This document shows positions 32,707 to 42,534 of a stretch of DNA of 42,677 nucleotides, piece by piece. This DNA is from Promicromonospora iranensis. GTDB lineage: Bacteria; Actinomycetota; Actinomycetes; Actinomycetales; Cellulomonadaceae. The notes under the pieces were generated by a model that ran no database searches, was not told where the DNA came from, and saw nothing but the letters and a program-made list of their open reading frames with translations. The stretch's first letter is position 1; the number at the start of each line of letters is the position of its first letter. Position numbers and translations under genes: made by a program. The stretch spans positions 1 through 42,677 of the forward strand of contig NZ_JAJQMN010000023.1 of the NCBI RefSeq assembly GCF_028994775.1. The letters run 5' to 3'.

Positions 32707-34059
32707 CCGGCGGCCGCGACCCTTCTTCTGGCCGAAGCTGGAGATCTTCGACCCCACCGGGAGCACCTGGTGCGGGTCGAGCGTCTTGGGCACGCCCGAG
32801 AGGAACACGGAGAACACCGGCGGGGTGCGCTGGGTGAGCTGGAGGTTTCCGCCGTCGGCCGCCACGAGGTCCTTGGCCAGGGCGAGCCCGAGGCCCGTCC
32901 CCGCGCCCGACGTGACGCCACGGTCGAAGATCTTGCCCTGCATGTCCTCGGGCACACCGGCGCCCTCGTCCATGACCTCGATCGCCATGGCCCCCCGCTG
33001 ACCCTCGCGGATCCGCAGGGTGGTGGTGCCGTCACCGTGCTTGAGCGAGTTCTCCAGCAGGGTGGACAGCACCTGTGCGAGAGCACCGGGGGTGGCCAGC
33101 ACACGGGCACCGCCCGAGTCCTCGACATTCAGGTGCCGGCCCGCCCGCTCGAAGGACTCCCGCCACTCCTCCTCCTGCTGGAGGAAGACGACGGCGACGT
33201 CGACGGACTCGGTGGTGCCGCCCTGGGCGCGCCGCGACCGGGACAACAGGTCGTCGACCACGCCGACCAGGCGCTCCACCTGCTCGAGCGAGATCCGGGC
33301 CTCCTCCTGCACATCCGGTTCGCTGGAGGTGAGAGTGATCTCCTCCAGGCGCATCGTCAGCGCCGTGAGCGGGGTCCGGAGCTGGTGGGAGGCGTCGGAC
33401 GTGAACTGTCTCTCCACGGCGAGCCGTGCCGCCAGCCGGTCGGAACTTCGTGCCAGCTCGGCCGCGACGAGGTCGATCTCCTCCACGCCGGACGGGTCCA
33501 GCCGTGGACGCACCTGTCCCGCACCCAGCTGTTCGGCCGACGCCGCGAGGTATACGAAGGGTTGCGCCAGCCGGTTGGCCTGCCAGGCGGCCGTCACGGC
33601 GCCCGCGGCGAACGCGCCCACGCTGCCGAACACGACGAGGACCACGACGTTGATCGCCTTGATGTACGCCGGCCAGGCCGAGACGGACACCAGCACGCCC
33701 ATGACCGGCTGCGCCTCGGAGATGAGGCCCCGCTCGATCGTCGCGCCGGTGACCGGCTCGCCCGAGGTCAGCTGCTCCCCGTTGGGCTGGTTCACCGTCA
33801 CGTAGGCGACGATGTCCGTGTCCTGCGGCTGCACCGCCCGGTCCAGCACCGACTGGTCGACGAAACCGGCCTCGGCGGCGGAACGGTTGCGCTCGTAGGA
33901 GTTGACGGAGGAGGCCAGGAGGTCCTGCGCCCGGGTCTCTACTCGCTGGACTTCCTGGCCGTAGATGTACCGGGCACCGAAGATCGCGAGCGGGATGCCC
34001 AGGAGCAGGACGGCGACCGCAACCGCGGCGATCGTCGCCTGCAGCACGCGGGCGCGCAT
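32704..34059 (-). CDS. HisKA-type sensor histidine kinase (OmpR/PhoB-type system)
   Basis: 451 residues from ATG 34059, 4 nt after the regulator's stop. Two helices (about 5-28 and 136-158) enclose a 108-residue extracytoplasmic sensor; a HAMP-like segment follows (residues 160-215). The phosphoacceptor is His225 in SDASHQLRTPLTAL. The ATPase domain has an N-box (LLENSLKHGDG), DEGAGVPEDM and GAGTGLGLALAKDLV. The C-terminus is basic (KKGRGRR). The signal is unknown. It should phosphorylate the adjacent PhoB-type regulator. Confidence 0.92.
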   Translation of the reverse strand: MRARVLQATIAAVAVAVLLLGIPLAIFGARYIYGQEVQRVETRAQDLLASSVNSYERNRSAAEAGFVDQSVLDRAVQPQDTDIVAYVTVNQPNGEQLTSGEPVTGATIERGLISEAQPVMGVLVSVSAWPAYIKAINVVVLVVFGSVGAFAAGAVTAAWQANRLAQPFVYLAASAEQLGAGQVRPRLDPSGVEEIDLVAAELARSSDRLAARLAVERQFTSDASHQLRTPLTALTMRLEEITLTSSEPDVQEEARISLEQVERLVGVVDDLLSRSRRAQGGTTESVDVAVVFLQQEEEWRESFERAGRHLNVEDSGGARVLATPGALAQVLSTLLENSLKHGDGTTTLRIREGQRGAMAIEVMDEGAGVPEDMQGKIFDRGVTSGAGTGLGLALAKDLVAADGGNLQLTQRTPPVFSVFLSGVPKTLDPHQVLPVGSKISSFGQKKGRGRR

Positions 34060-34063
34060 CTGG

Positions 34064-34747
<684 letters not shown>

Positions 34748-34753
34748 TTCGCC

Positions 34754-34759
34754 ATCGTA
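34754..34759 (-). promoter_or_regulatory. -10 box (TACGAT) of the leaderless PhoB-type regulator
   Basis: TACGAT on the minus strand ends 6 nt before ATG 34747, with no ribosome site. Confidence 0.5.
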
Positions 34760-34809
34760 GGGCATAACCGACGCTCTGGCGCTACCCGGGCACACACGGG
34801 ACGACCGTC

Positions 34810-34829
34810 CTACCGAATCCTTTCGGTAG
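34810..34829. promoter_or_regulatory. Palindrome between two divergent two-component operons
   Basis: ctaccgaa at 34810-34817 and ttcggtag at 34822-34829 form a perfect 8-bp inverted repeat with a 4-nt centre. It lies about midway between the two leaderless start sites (34747 and 34900). A second palindrome, gccatggc, is at 34834-34841. Either could be an operator for one of the two regulators; this is inference. Confidence 0.5.
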
Positions 34830-34886
34830 AGCTGGCCATGGCGCAAGTGCTACCACGGTATGACGCGCCCTCACAAGGGTTCGACC

Positions 34887-34892
34887 TACTCT
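34887..34892 (+). promoter_or_regulatory. -10 box (TACTCT) of the NarL-type kinase gene
   Basis: TACTCT ends 7 nt before ATG 34900; no Shine-Dalgarno sequence precedes it. Confidence 0.5.
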
Positions 34893-34899
34893 GACCTGC

Positions 34900-36486
34900 A
34901 TGGGTTGGTACGAACGGTGGGCACAGTGGTCGGAGCGTTACCGGTTCCTTGTCGACCTCGCTCTGACGGTGCTGTGCGTTCTGATCGTGGTGGTGACCGC
35001 GGGGGAGGCGGGCCCTTACTTCCTCTCCTCCGTCGAGGCCGCCCTGATCTCGGCCGCGGTGGTCGCACCGCTCGCCTGGTGCCGCACCCGCCCGGTCGCC
35101 TCGTGCATCGCCGTCTTCGTGGCGTGCATGGTGCAGCTCCTCGCCTTCAACACCTCTATGCTGCTGCCGGCCGACCTGGCTGTGCTGGTATCGATGTACT
35201 GCGTCACGGTCTACGGGCCCCGCTGGGCCTACCTGATGGCGTGCGGGATGGCCGTGGTCGGCCCGCTCACCCTGGGTGCGATGATGTGGTTCCAGATCCA
35301 GGACGCACCCTTCACAGCCGATCCGGCCCCGACCATCGGCACGGTCGTGCTGGTCATGACCTTGTTGGCCTGCTCGTTCGCGTTCGGCCTCGTACGCCGG
35401 TCCCGACGCACGATGCTCGTGGCCATGCGTGAGCGTGCCGAGCGCCTCGAGATCGAGCGCGACCAGCAGGCGCAGATCGCGACCGCCGCCGAGCGGTCGC
35501 GCATCGCACGCGAGATGCACGACATCGTCGCCCACTCCCTGTCGGTGGTGATCGCGCAGGCCGACGGCGGCCGGTATGCCGCGGCCTCCGACCCCGCCGC
35601 CGCCGAGCGGTCCCTCGGCACGATCGCCGAGACCGGCCGCGCGGCCCTGGCCGACATGCGGCGCCTGCTCGGGGTCCTCCGGGAGGACCAGCCCAGCGCC
35701 ACCACGCCGCTGGGCCTGGTGGCGCCGGACACCGTCACCCGCCGGGGCACGACGACCCGGGCACCGTCCGGCGCCGGCCGTGGCGGTCATGTGGCCGGCG
35801 CCGGCGGTGCGGGAGCCACCCCGCCGGCCACCGAGTCGTCGTCGGGCGCCGCGGCCCCCTTGCGGCCCCAGCCCGACACCGGCGACATCGGGAGCCTGGT
35901 CGAGCAGGCGCGCGCCGACGGTCTGCGGGTCTCGTGGGCCCGGGTCGGCGTCGAGCGGCGTCTGCCGCCCGGCGTGGGACTCACCCTGTACCGGGTGTGC
36001 CAGGAGGCGCTCACCAACGTACGCAAGCACGCGGGACCGCGTCCCGCCGTCACCGTCCTGCTGCGCTGGGGCGAGGACGAGGTGGAGCTCCGGGTGGAGG
36101 ACGACGGCCGCGGCCTGGCGGCCGACGGCTCCCCCGACGCGGACGACCCGGTGCCCACCGCCGGGTACGGTCTGCTCGGGATGCGCGAGCGGGCCGAGAT
36201 GTTCGGCGGGACGCTCGCTGCCGGGCCACGCCGGGGCGGCGGGTTCTCCGTGCGGTTCGTCGTGCCCATCCCGCGGGCGTCGGACGCCGCCTCGGACACG
36301 TCCTCCGACGCGATGCCGGACACGATGCCGGACGAGCCGATCGACGCCCCGCCGGGCGACCTGCGCGACGAGGAGCCCGAGCACACCGCCCGCCCTGACG
36401 GTCCCGGCGCACCACCCGGGCCACGTGCCGACCACACCGACCACACGACCCACGCCGTCCAGAACGACACACGAGGAGCACGATGA
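34900..36486 (+). CDS. HisKA_3 sensor histidine kinase (NarL-type system)
   Basis: 528 residues. Five to six N-terminal helices (residues 16-165) with hardly any extracytoplasmic loop, so sensing is probably within the membrane. The dimerisation region has His207 in SRIAREMHDIVAHSLSV. The ATPase domain begins near 345 (LYRVCQEALTNVRKHAGP) with DDGRGL and GLLGMRERAEMFGG. Between the two lies a Gly/Thr-rich linker of some 55 residues, and after the ATPase domain a 65-residue acidic, disordered tail with repeated Asp-Met-Pro units. The stop overlaps the regulator's ATG (ATGA). Confidence 0.92.
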   Translation: MGWYERWAQWSERYRFLVDLALTVLCVLIVVVTAGEAGPYFLSSVEAALISAAVVAPLAWCRTRPVASCIAVFVACMVQLLAFNTSMLLPADLAVLVSMYCVTVYGPRWAYLMACGMAVVGPLTLGAMMWFQIQDAPFTADPAPTIGTVVLVMTLLACSFAFGLVRRSRRTMLVAMRERAERLEIERDQQAQIATAAERSRIAREMHDIVAHSLSVVIAQADGGRYAAASDPAAAERSLGTIAETGRAALADMRRLLGVLREDQPSATTPLGLVAPDTVTRRGTTTRAPSGAGRGGHVAGAGGAGATPPATESSSGAAAPLRPQPDTGDIGSLVEQARADGLRVSWARVGVERRLPPGVGLTLYRVCQEALTNVRKHAGPRPAVTVLLRWGEDEVELRVEDDGRGLAADGSPDADDPVPTAGYGLLGMRERAEMFGGTLAAGPRRGGGFSVRFVVPIPRASDAASDTSSDAMPDTMPDEPIDAPPGDLRDEEPEHTARPDGPGAPPGPRADHTDHTTHAVQNDTRGAR

Positions 36487-37190
36487 CCTACGCCCCCGCC
36501 GGGACCGACAGACCGGTGCGCGTCGCGCTCGTCGACGACCAGCCCCTGGTCCGTGCGGGTCTGCGCATGGTGATCGACTCCCAGCCGGACCTGGAGGTGG
36601 TGGTCGAGGCCGACGACGGTCGCGACGCGCTGCGCCGGCTGGCCGTCACGGCGTCCGACGTCGTGCTGATGGACGTGCGCATGCCCGGGATGGACGGCCT
36701 CTCCGCCACCCGCGCGCTCCTGTCGGACGGCGGCGCCGCGGCGGCAGGCGACCCCCGCGTCGTCGTGCTGACGACGTTCGACCTGGACGAGTACGTGCTC
36801 GACGCGATCCGGGCCGGGGCCAGCGGCTTCCTGCTCAAGGACGCCCAGCCGGAGGAACTGCTGACGGCGATCCGCACGGTGCACCAGGGCGACGCGGTGA
36901 TCGCGCCGTCGTCCACGCGACGCCTCATGGAGCGCCTGGTCACGGCGCTGCCGCCCGAGGAGGCGGCGGGCCCGCAGGAGGCGCTCGCCGGGCTGACGAG
37001 CCGCGAGCGCGAGGTGCTCGTGCTCATGGCACGGGGCCGGTCCAACACGGAGATCGCCGGCGACCTGTTCGTGGCCGAGGCCACGGTCAAGACCCACGTC
37101 GGGCGCATCCTGTCGAAGCTCGACGCCCGCGACCGCGTGCAGGCCGTCGTCACGGCGTACGAGACCGGGCTGGTCCGTCCCGGCTCCTGA
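36483..37190 (+). CDS. NarL/FixJ-family response regulator
   Basis: 235 residues. Receiver domain with VALVDDQPLVRAGL, phosphorylation site Asp64 in VVLMDVRMPGMDG, VLTTFDLDEYV and FLLKDA; LuxR-type helix-turn-helix at the C-terminus (LTSREREVLVLMARGRSNTEIAGDLFVAEATVKTHVGRILSKL). GAGGAGC ahead of the ATG serves as ribosome site within the kinase's last codons. Systems of this kind often control drug- or peptide-exporting ABC transporters; the convergent FtsX-like genes begin 14 nt beyond its stop, so they are candidate targets. Confidence 0.94.
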   Translation: MTYAPAGTDRPVRVALVDDQPLVRAGLRMVIDSQPDLEVVVEADDGRDALRRLAVTASDVVLMDVRMPGMDGLSATRALLSDGGAAAAGDPRVVVLTTFDLDEYVLDAIRAGASGFLLKDAQPEELLTAIRTVHQGDAVIAPSSTRRLMERLVTALPPEEAAGPQEALAGLTSREREVLVLMARGRSNTEIAGDLFVAEATVKTHVGRILSKLDARDRVQAVVTAYETGLVRPGS

Positions 37191-37204
37191 CGTCGCGGGT
37201 CGGG

Positions 37205-39817
37205 TCACACCGCCGTGAGCGCCACCATGGGGTGCGTACGGACGGCGGCCCGCGCCGGCACCACCGAGGCGACCAGCCCGGCGACCAGGGCGACGCCGAG
37301 GACCACCGCCAGCTCGGTCCACGGGACCACGAGCGGCACGGTGCCGAGGACGGACAGCGCGGTGGTCGCGCCCGCCCAGCCGTACACGAGGCCGAGCACG
37401 ACGCCGAGCACCGCGCCCACACCCGCGATGACCACGCCCTCGACGGCGAGCGTGGCCCGTAGCTGTGCCTTCGAGAGCCCGATCGCCCGGAGCACGGCGT
37501 TCTCCCGGGTGCGGTCCATGACGGACAGCGACAGGGTGTTGGCCACACCGATCAGGGCGATGAGCACGGCCACGGCGAGCAGACCGACCACTATCGCGAG
37601 GATCGCGTCGATGATCTGCTGGTAGGCGGACCGCTCGACGACGATCCCGGCGACCACGACGGTCTCCCCGGTGGTGGACACCGCCTCCTGCACCGCGGCC
37701 ACGACGGCTGCGGCGTCGTGGCCGTCGTCGACCTCCGCCCACACCTCGCCGGCCGCTGGTCGCGTGTCGAAGGCCGCGAGGTCCTGCGGCGTCAGGTAGG
37801 CACGGTCAGCCGTGGAGCCGCTGTGCACGACGTCGAGCGTCACCGTTCCGTCCGGTCCGGTGAGCCGGAGCGTGTCGAGGCCCTCCAGGCCGTAGAGCGC
37901 GGCCGCCCGCTCCGGGACGACCACGGTGCCGGGCCGCAGCCGTTCGGCGTCGGTGGGCGTGTTCGCGACGGACCGCAGCGCGTCCGGGTCGACGACGGCG
38001 AGCTGCACGGGCCTGCCCTCGTCCGCTCGCTCGGCGGACACGTTGGTCACCTCGGTCACGGCGCCCAGCCCGTCGACGCCGTGCAGGGCGTCGAGCACGG
38101 TGACGGGGACGGGGGCGGCCGTGCCGTTCCTGTCGTACGTGGTGCTGGTGAGCTGGAGGTCGACGGGGAAGCGCGCGTCCAGCTCGTCGTCCATGGCGAG
38201 GCGGGCGCTGGCGGCGCCGGTGGTCATCATCGAGACCAGGGTGACGCCGACGAGCAGGGCGGTGGACGTCGCCGCCGTCCGGCGCGGGTTGCGCAGCGTG
38301 TTGGCCAACGCCAGGCGTGCCGCCGGTCCGCCGACGCCCGCGAGTCGACCGAAGGCGGCGGCGACCCGGGGCAGCCAGAAGACCGAGCCGACGATGACAC
38401 CGACCAGCGACACGGAGCCGCCGAGAACCGCGGCGAACAGCCCGGCGTCGATGGTGCCGGACATCCCGAGGGCCACACCCCCGGCCATGACCGCGAGGCC
38501 GCCGAACGTCGCCAGGGCGGCGAGCACCGCCCGGCCGCGCGCCGTCCCGCAGCCGCTGGGTGCGGCGGCCGGTCGCAGGGCCGTGAGCGGGGCGACGCGC
38601 GACGCGGCCCGCGCGGGGGCGAGCGCGGCGGTGAGTGTCACCAGCAGTCCGACGGCCAGCGGGAGCAGGAGTGCCGGTGCGCTCGGGTCGACCGTCCGGG
38701 GCAGCGGCACGCCGAGGTCGAAGCTCGGCGCGACCAGGAGCCCGGCCTGCACGAGCAGGGAGCCGACGACGACGCCCGCCACCGACGCGACGGTGCCCAG
38801 GATCGCCGCCTCGAGCAGGACGCTGCGGTAGACCTGCCCGGTGCTCGCACCCACGCAGCGCAGGAGCGCGAGGGTGCGCGACCGCTGGGCGACGAGGACC
38901 TGGAGCGTGTTCGCGATGACGAGCCCCGCGACCACCAGCGAGACCGCGGCGAGGGCGAGGGCGAACACGAGGTAGATGATGTTCTGGCCGTCCGAGATCG
39001 CCGAGACGACGTCCTCCGCGTACTCCTCGGGCGTGGTGACCCCGGTGGCGGACGGGACGGCGGCGACGAGCCTCTCCCGTGCCGTCTCGAGAGCGGCCTC
39101 GTCGCCGGGCCGGTCCAGCGCGACGACCAGCGTCCGCATGCCGGCCGGCCCGGCGGCGCCCGCCTCGTCGGCGACCCGCCGCTCCAGCGCCTCCGGGGTC
39201 ACGACGGCCACGCCGCCGCCCGCCGCGTAGGTGCCCAGCGGGTCGTCGACCAGGCCGGAAACGGTCAGCTGCTCGGCGACCTCCTGGCCGCCGTAGCACT
39301 CGGCGCCGCTCTTGTCGGCGGCGGGTCGGCCGCCCCGCAGGCAGCGCGTCGACGCGACGGTGTCCCCGACGTCGACGCCGAAGAGCTCCGCGACGTCCAC
39401 GGGGAGCACGATGCGGTCGGGCGCGTCCGCCCAGGCGCCGTCGGCCAGGACCAGCGGCGACAGCCGCGGGTCGGAGGGGGTCGCCACGAGCGACTGGTAG
39501 ACCGTCCTGCCGCCGTGGCTGAGCCCGGCGTACGCGCCGCGGAACCCGTCGGCCGCCGCCACCCCCTCGGTGGCCCGGACCGCTCTCGTGTCGGCCGGCG
39601 TCATGGAGCCGTCCCGGTCGAAGACCACGAGGTCGGCGTCCGCGTACTGCGCGGCCACCTGGTCGTACGTCGTGCGGGTGATGATGGCGCCCGCCTGCAG
39701 CGTCGCGGCCACGAAGGCGGTGCTGATAACTATCGCGATGCCCGCCGCGGCGAGCCGGCGGACGCTGCGCCGCATCTGGCCCAGGGCGAGCCGGGTCGTG
39801 GGGTCGGCGGTCAGCAC
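37205..39817 (-). CDS. FtsX-like ABC transporter permease, paralogue A
   Basis: 870 residues from GTG 39817, a start supported by direct alignment with the next paralogue (TRLALGQMRRS against ARLTLGQMRRS). Helix at 17-38, a large extracytoplasmic MacB-like domain, a first FtsX domain (LALAAVSLVVAGLVIANTLQVLVAQRSRTLALLRCVGAS), a middle helix group, NTLRNPRRTAATSTALLVG, a second outer domain and the final FtsX domain (ALIGVANTLSLSVMDRTRENAVLRAIGLSKAQLRA). This eight- to ten-helix double-FtsX plan fits actinobacterial exporters of peptides or lipids. The first outer domain carries two Cys (STRCLRGG and AECYGG) missing from the paralogue. Its own ATPase gene is absent; see the 16-codon ORF just upstream. 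Confidence 0.9.
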   Translation of the reverse strand: MLTADPTTRLALGQMRRSVRRLAAAGIAIVISTAFVAATLQAGAIITRTTYDQVAAQYADADLVVFDRDGSMTPADTRAVRATEGVAAADGFRGAYAGLSHGGRTVYQSLVATPSDPRLSPLVLADGAWADAPDRIVLPVDVAELFGVDVGDTVASTRCLRGGRPAADKSGAECYGGQEVAEQLTVSGLVDDPLGTYAAGGGVAVVTPEALERRVADEAGAAGPAGMRTLVVALDRPGDEAALETARERLVAAVPSATGVTTPEEYAEDVVSAISDGQNIIYLVFALALAAVSLVVAGLVIANTLQVLVAQRSRTLALLRCVGASTGQVYRSVLLEAAILGTVASVAGVVVGSLLVQAGLLVAPSFDLGVPLPRTVDPSAPALLLPLAVGLLVTLTAALAPARAASRVAPLTALRPAAAPSGCGTARGRAVLAALATFGGLAVMAGGVALGMSGTIDAGLFAAVLGGSVSLVGVIVGSVFWLPRVAAAFGRLAGVGGPAARLALANTLRNPRRTAATSTALLVGVTLVSMMTTGAASARLAMDDELDARFPVDLQLTSTTYDRNGTAAPVPVTVLDALHGVDGLGAVTEVTNVSAERADEGRPVQLAVVDPDALRSVANTPTDAERLRPGTVVVPERAAALYGLEGLDTLRLTGPDGTVTLDVVHSGSTADRAYLTPQDLAAFDTRPAAGEVWAEVDDGHDAAAVVAAVQEAVSTTGETVVVAGIVVERSAYQQIIDAILAIVVGLLAVAVLIALIGVANTLSLSVMDRTRENAVLRAIGLSKAQLRATLAVEGVVIAGVGAVLGVVLGLVYGWAGATTALSVLGTVPLVVPWTELAVVLGVALVAGLVASVVPARAAVRTHPMVALTAV

Positions 39818-39861
39818 GCGGAGCCCTGGGGACTCGTCGGGGCGTGCACGGTGGTGTCCAC
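39811..39861 (-). CDS. 16-residue mini-ORF overlapping the FtsX start (leader peptide or ATPase relic)
   Basis: GTG 39861 is preceded by AAGGAG with 5 nt spacing, the best ribosome site in this region, and encodes MDTTVHAPTSPQGSAC before a TGA at 39813-39811. The stop lies inside the start region of the FtsX gene (GTG 39817), a 7-nt overlap typical of translational coupling. The FtsX start itself has no ribosome site. Either this is a leader peptide that delivers ribosomes to FtsX, or it is what remains of an ABC ATPase gene after an internal deletion, since the paralogue is preceded by its ATPase with a similar TGA/ATG overlap. Expression is not proven. Confidence 0.5.
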   Translation of the reverse strand: MDTTVHAPTSPQGSAC

Positions 39862-39911
39862 GAGATCTCCTTCGAGTCGTCGTTCGGGCTGCCGCGCGCT
39901 GACCGGTACTG

Positions 39912-39937
39912 CTGTCGAGCTACCTCTGTCGAGCTAC
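39912..39937. repeat. 12-bp direct repeat at the FtsX paralogue B stop
   Basis: ctgtcgagctac occurs at 39912-39923 and 39926-39937, a 14-nt period. The second copy contains the TAG stop (39936-39934, minus strand). The core CTGTCGAG is shared with the units beside purE. Confidence 0.8.
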
Positions 39938-42534
39938 TCGGCCGCGAGCGCCGCCACGGGGCGGGTGCGGACGGCGGCCCGCGCCGGCACGACCGAGGCG
40001 ACCAGGCCGGCCACGAGGGCCACACCGAGCACCACCGCGATGTCGACCCACGGGACCACGAGCGGCACGTTGCCGATGGAGGACAGTGCCGTGGTGGCAC
40101 CGGCCCAGCCGTACAGGAGACCCAGCACGACGCCGAGCACGGCGCCGACACCGGCGATGAGCATCCCCTCGATGGCGAGCATGGTCCGCAGCTGTCCCTT
40201 CGAGAGCCCGATCGCCCGCAGCATGGCGTTCTCCCGGGTGCGCTCGATGACGGACAGCGACAGGGTGTTGGCCACGCCGATCAGGGCGATCACCACGGCG
40301 ACGGCGAGCAGGCCCACCACGATCCCGAGGGCGACGTCGATCACCTGCTGGTAGCTCTGCCGCTGGACCACCGCGCCGGTCACCTCCACCACCTCCTCGG
40401 TGGTGGACACCTCGTCCTGCACGGCGGCGAGCGTGTCGGCCACGTCCTGTCCCTCGGCGACGCTCGCCCAGACCCGGTTGGGCTGCAGGTCGGGGTAGAT
40501 CGTCGCGAGGTCCTGCGGCATGAGGAACGCGTACGCGTACTGGGCGTCCACCGTGACGACGTCCAGAGTCGTCTCGCCGCCGGGGCCGGTCAGCTCGACC
40601 TCGTCGACGCCCTCGAACCCGTAGTTCTCGGCGACCGCCTCCGGGACGACGAGCGTCCCGGGCCGCAGCGCATCGAAGTCCTGCGGCGTGTTCACCACGT
40701 CCCGCAGCGCGTCCGGGGCCGCGGCGACCGCCGTGACCGAGATGTCCTCGTCGGTCGTGGTCAGCCACGCCTCGGTGACCGCGGCCGTCGACCGCAGCCC
40801 CTCGACGCTGTCGACGGCGGCATTGACCGCACCCGGCATGGCGGCCATCTGGTCGCCGTCGTAGGTGGTGGTCGCGACGTCGACGTCGACGGGGAACTGG
40901 GCGTCGAGCTCGTTGTCCAGGGTGATGCGGGCGCTGGCGGCGCCCGTCGTCATCATGCCGACGAGGGTGACGCCGATGAGCAGCGCGGTGGAGGTGGCGG
41001 CGGTCCGGCGGGGGTTGCGGAGCGTGTTCGCCGCCGCGAGCCGGGCCGACGGTCCGGCCGCGCCCACGAGCCTGCCGATGCCGGCGGCGACCTTCGGCAG
41101 CCAGAACACCGATCCGATGATCACGCCGATCAGCGAGACGGACCCACCACCGACGGCGGCCAGGAGGCCGACCTCGAGGGCTCCCTGCATGCCCTGTGAG
41201 ACGCCCAGAGCCATCGAGGCGAAGCCACCGACGGTCATGAGCGTGGCGAGGACCGCACGGAACCGGCCGGCGCCCTTGCGCAGGGTCGGTGCGTCGGTCG
41301 GCCGGAGGGCGGCCAGGGGCGCCACACGGGAGGCGGCACGCGCCGGGGCGAGTGCGGCGACGAGCGTGACGAGGATGCCGACGGCGAGCGGCGCGATGAA
41401 CACGGGTGCGCTCAGGGTGACGCTCTCGGGGAGCGGCACGCCGAGATCGAAGGCCGGGGCGACCATGAGGCCGCCCTGAACCAGCGCGGTGCCCAGCACG
41501 ATGCCGGCGAGGGACGCGAGGGTGCCGAGGATCGCCGCTTCCAGGAGGACGCTGCGGTAGAGCTGGCCGGTGCCCGCACCGACGCAGCGCAGCAGGGCGA
41601 GGGTGCGGGAACGCTGCGCCACGAGCACCTGGAAGGTGTTCGCGATGACGAGGCCTGCCACGACGAGCGCCACGGCGGCGAAGGACATGACGAAGATGAG
41701 GAAGATCAGGTCCTGGCCCCCGGACATGCTGGCCACCACCTGCTCGGCATGCTCCTCGGTGGTGGTGACTTCCGTGGCGGCGGGTACGGCGTCCGCGAGC
41801 GCGGTGCGCACCGCGTCGGCTGCGCCGGGGTCGTCGAGCGCGACGACGATCGTGCCGATGTTCGACGTCTCGGGCCCCGCCTCGTCGGTGCGCCACTGCG
41901 TGAAGGTGGGCGCGCTCACGACGGCGGCGCCGCCCATGGCGCTGTAGGCGTCGAACGGGTCCTGGACGAGGCCGACCACCGTCAGCTTGTCGATGACCTC
42001 CTCACCCTCGTAGGTCTCCGAGCCGTCCTCGAGCTTCGTCGGCTCGCTGTCCATGACCCAGCGCGAGGACGAGACGACGTCGCCGAGGCCGATGCCGAGA
42101 CGTTCGGCGACGTCCTCGGGCAGCGCGATCTCGTCACCCGTCGCGGGCCATTCGCCGTCGGACACCTCCAGCGGTGTGAGTCGCGCGTCGGACGCCCCGC
42201 CGACGACGATCTGGAAGATCGACCTCCCGGCGTGGTTGAGCTCTGTGTAGGTGGTCCCCTGGGCATCGGCGGCGGCAACGCCCTCGACTCCGCGGGCGGC
42301 CTCGACGTCGGCCTGGGTCAGTGACGCGGCGTCGTCGAAGACCACCAGGTCAGAGCTGGCGAGCCCCGCCGAGACCTGGGCGTACGTCGTCCGGGTGATG
42401 ATGTTGCCGGCCAGCAGCGTGGCGGCCACGAAGGCGGTACCGATGGCGATGGCGATACCTGCCGACGCCAGCCGGCCCGCGCTGCGGCGCATCTGCCCCA
42501 GGGTGAGCCGGGCGGTGGGCATGGAAGTGGCCAT
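39934..42534 (-). CDS. FtsX-like ABC transporter permease, paralogue B
   Basis: 866 residues. Same plan as paralogue A: helix near 20-40, MacB-like outer domain, first FtsX domain (FAAVALVVAGLVIANTFQVLVAQRSRTLALLRCVGAG), NTLRNPRRTAATSTALLIG, and the final ALIGVANTLSLSVIERTRENAMLRAIGLSKGQLRT. The two are clearly duplicates, with the membrane parts much more alike than the outer domains, so they may handle different substrates or form a heterodimer. ATG 42534 shares a base with the ATPase stop (TGATG), so translation is coupled to the ATPase. Confidence 0.92.
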   Translation of the reverse strand: MATSMPTARLTLGQMRRSAGRLASAGIAIAIGTAFVAATLLAGNIITRTTYAQVSAGLASSDLVVFDDAASLTQADVEAARGVEGVAAADAQGTTYTELNHAGRSIFQIVVGGASDARLTPLEVSDGEWPATGDEIALPEDVAERLGIGLGDVVSSSRWVMDSEPTKLEDGSETYEGEEVIDKLTVVGLVQDPFDAYSAMGGAAVVSAPTFTQWRTDEAGPETSNIGTIVVALDDPGAADAVRTALADAVPAATEVTTTEEHAEQVVASMSGGQDLIFLIFVMSFAAVALVVAGLVIANTFQVLVAQRSRTLALLRCVGAGTGQLYRSVLLEAAILGTLASLAGIVLGTALVQGGLMVAPAFDLGVPLPESVTLSAPVFIAPLAVGILVTLVAALAPARAASRVAPLAALRPTDAPTLRKGAGRFRAVLATLMTVGGFASMALGVSQGMQGALEVGLLAAVGGGSVSLIGVIIGSVFWLPKVAAGIGRLVGAAGPSARLAAANTLRNPRRTAATSTALLIGVTLVGMMTTGAASARITLDNELDAQFPVDVDVATTTYDGDQMAAMPGAVNAAVDSVEGLRSTAAVTEAWLTTTDEDISVTAVAAAPDALRDVVNTPQDFDALRPGTLVVPEAVAENYGFEGVDEVELTGPGGETTLDVVTVDAQYAYAFLMPQDLATIYPDLQPNRVWASVAEGQDVADTLAAVQDEVSTTEEVVEVTGAVVQRQSYQQVIDVALGIVVGLLAVAVVIALIGVANTLSLSVIERTRENAMLRAIGLSKGQLRTMLAIEGMLIAGVGAVLGVVLGLLYGWAGATTALSSIGNVPLVVPWVDIAVVLGVALVAGLVASVVPARAAVRTRPVAALAAE

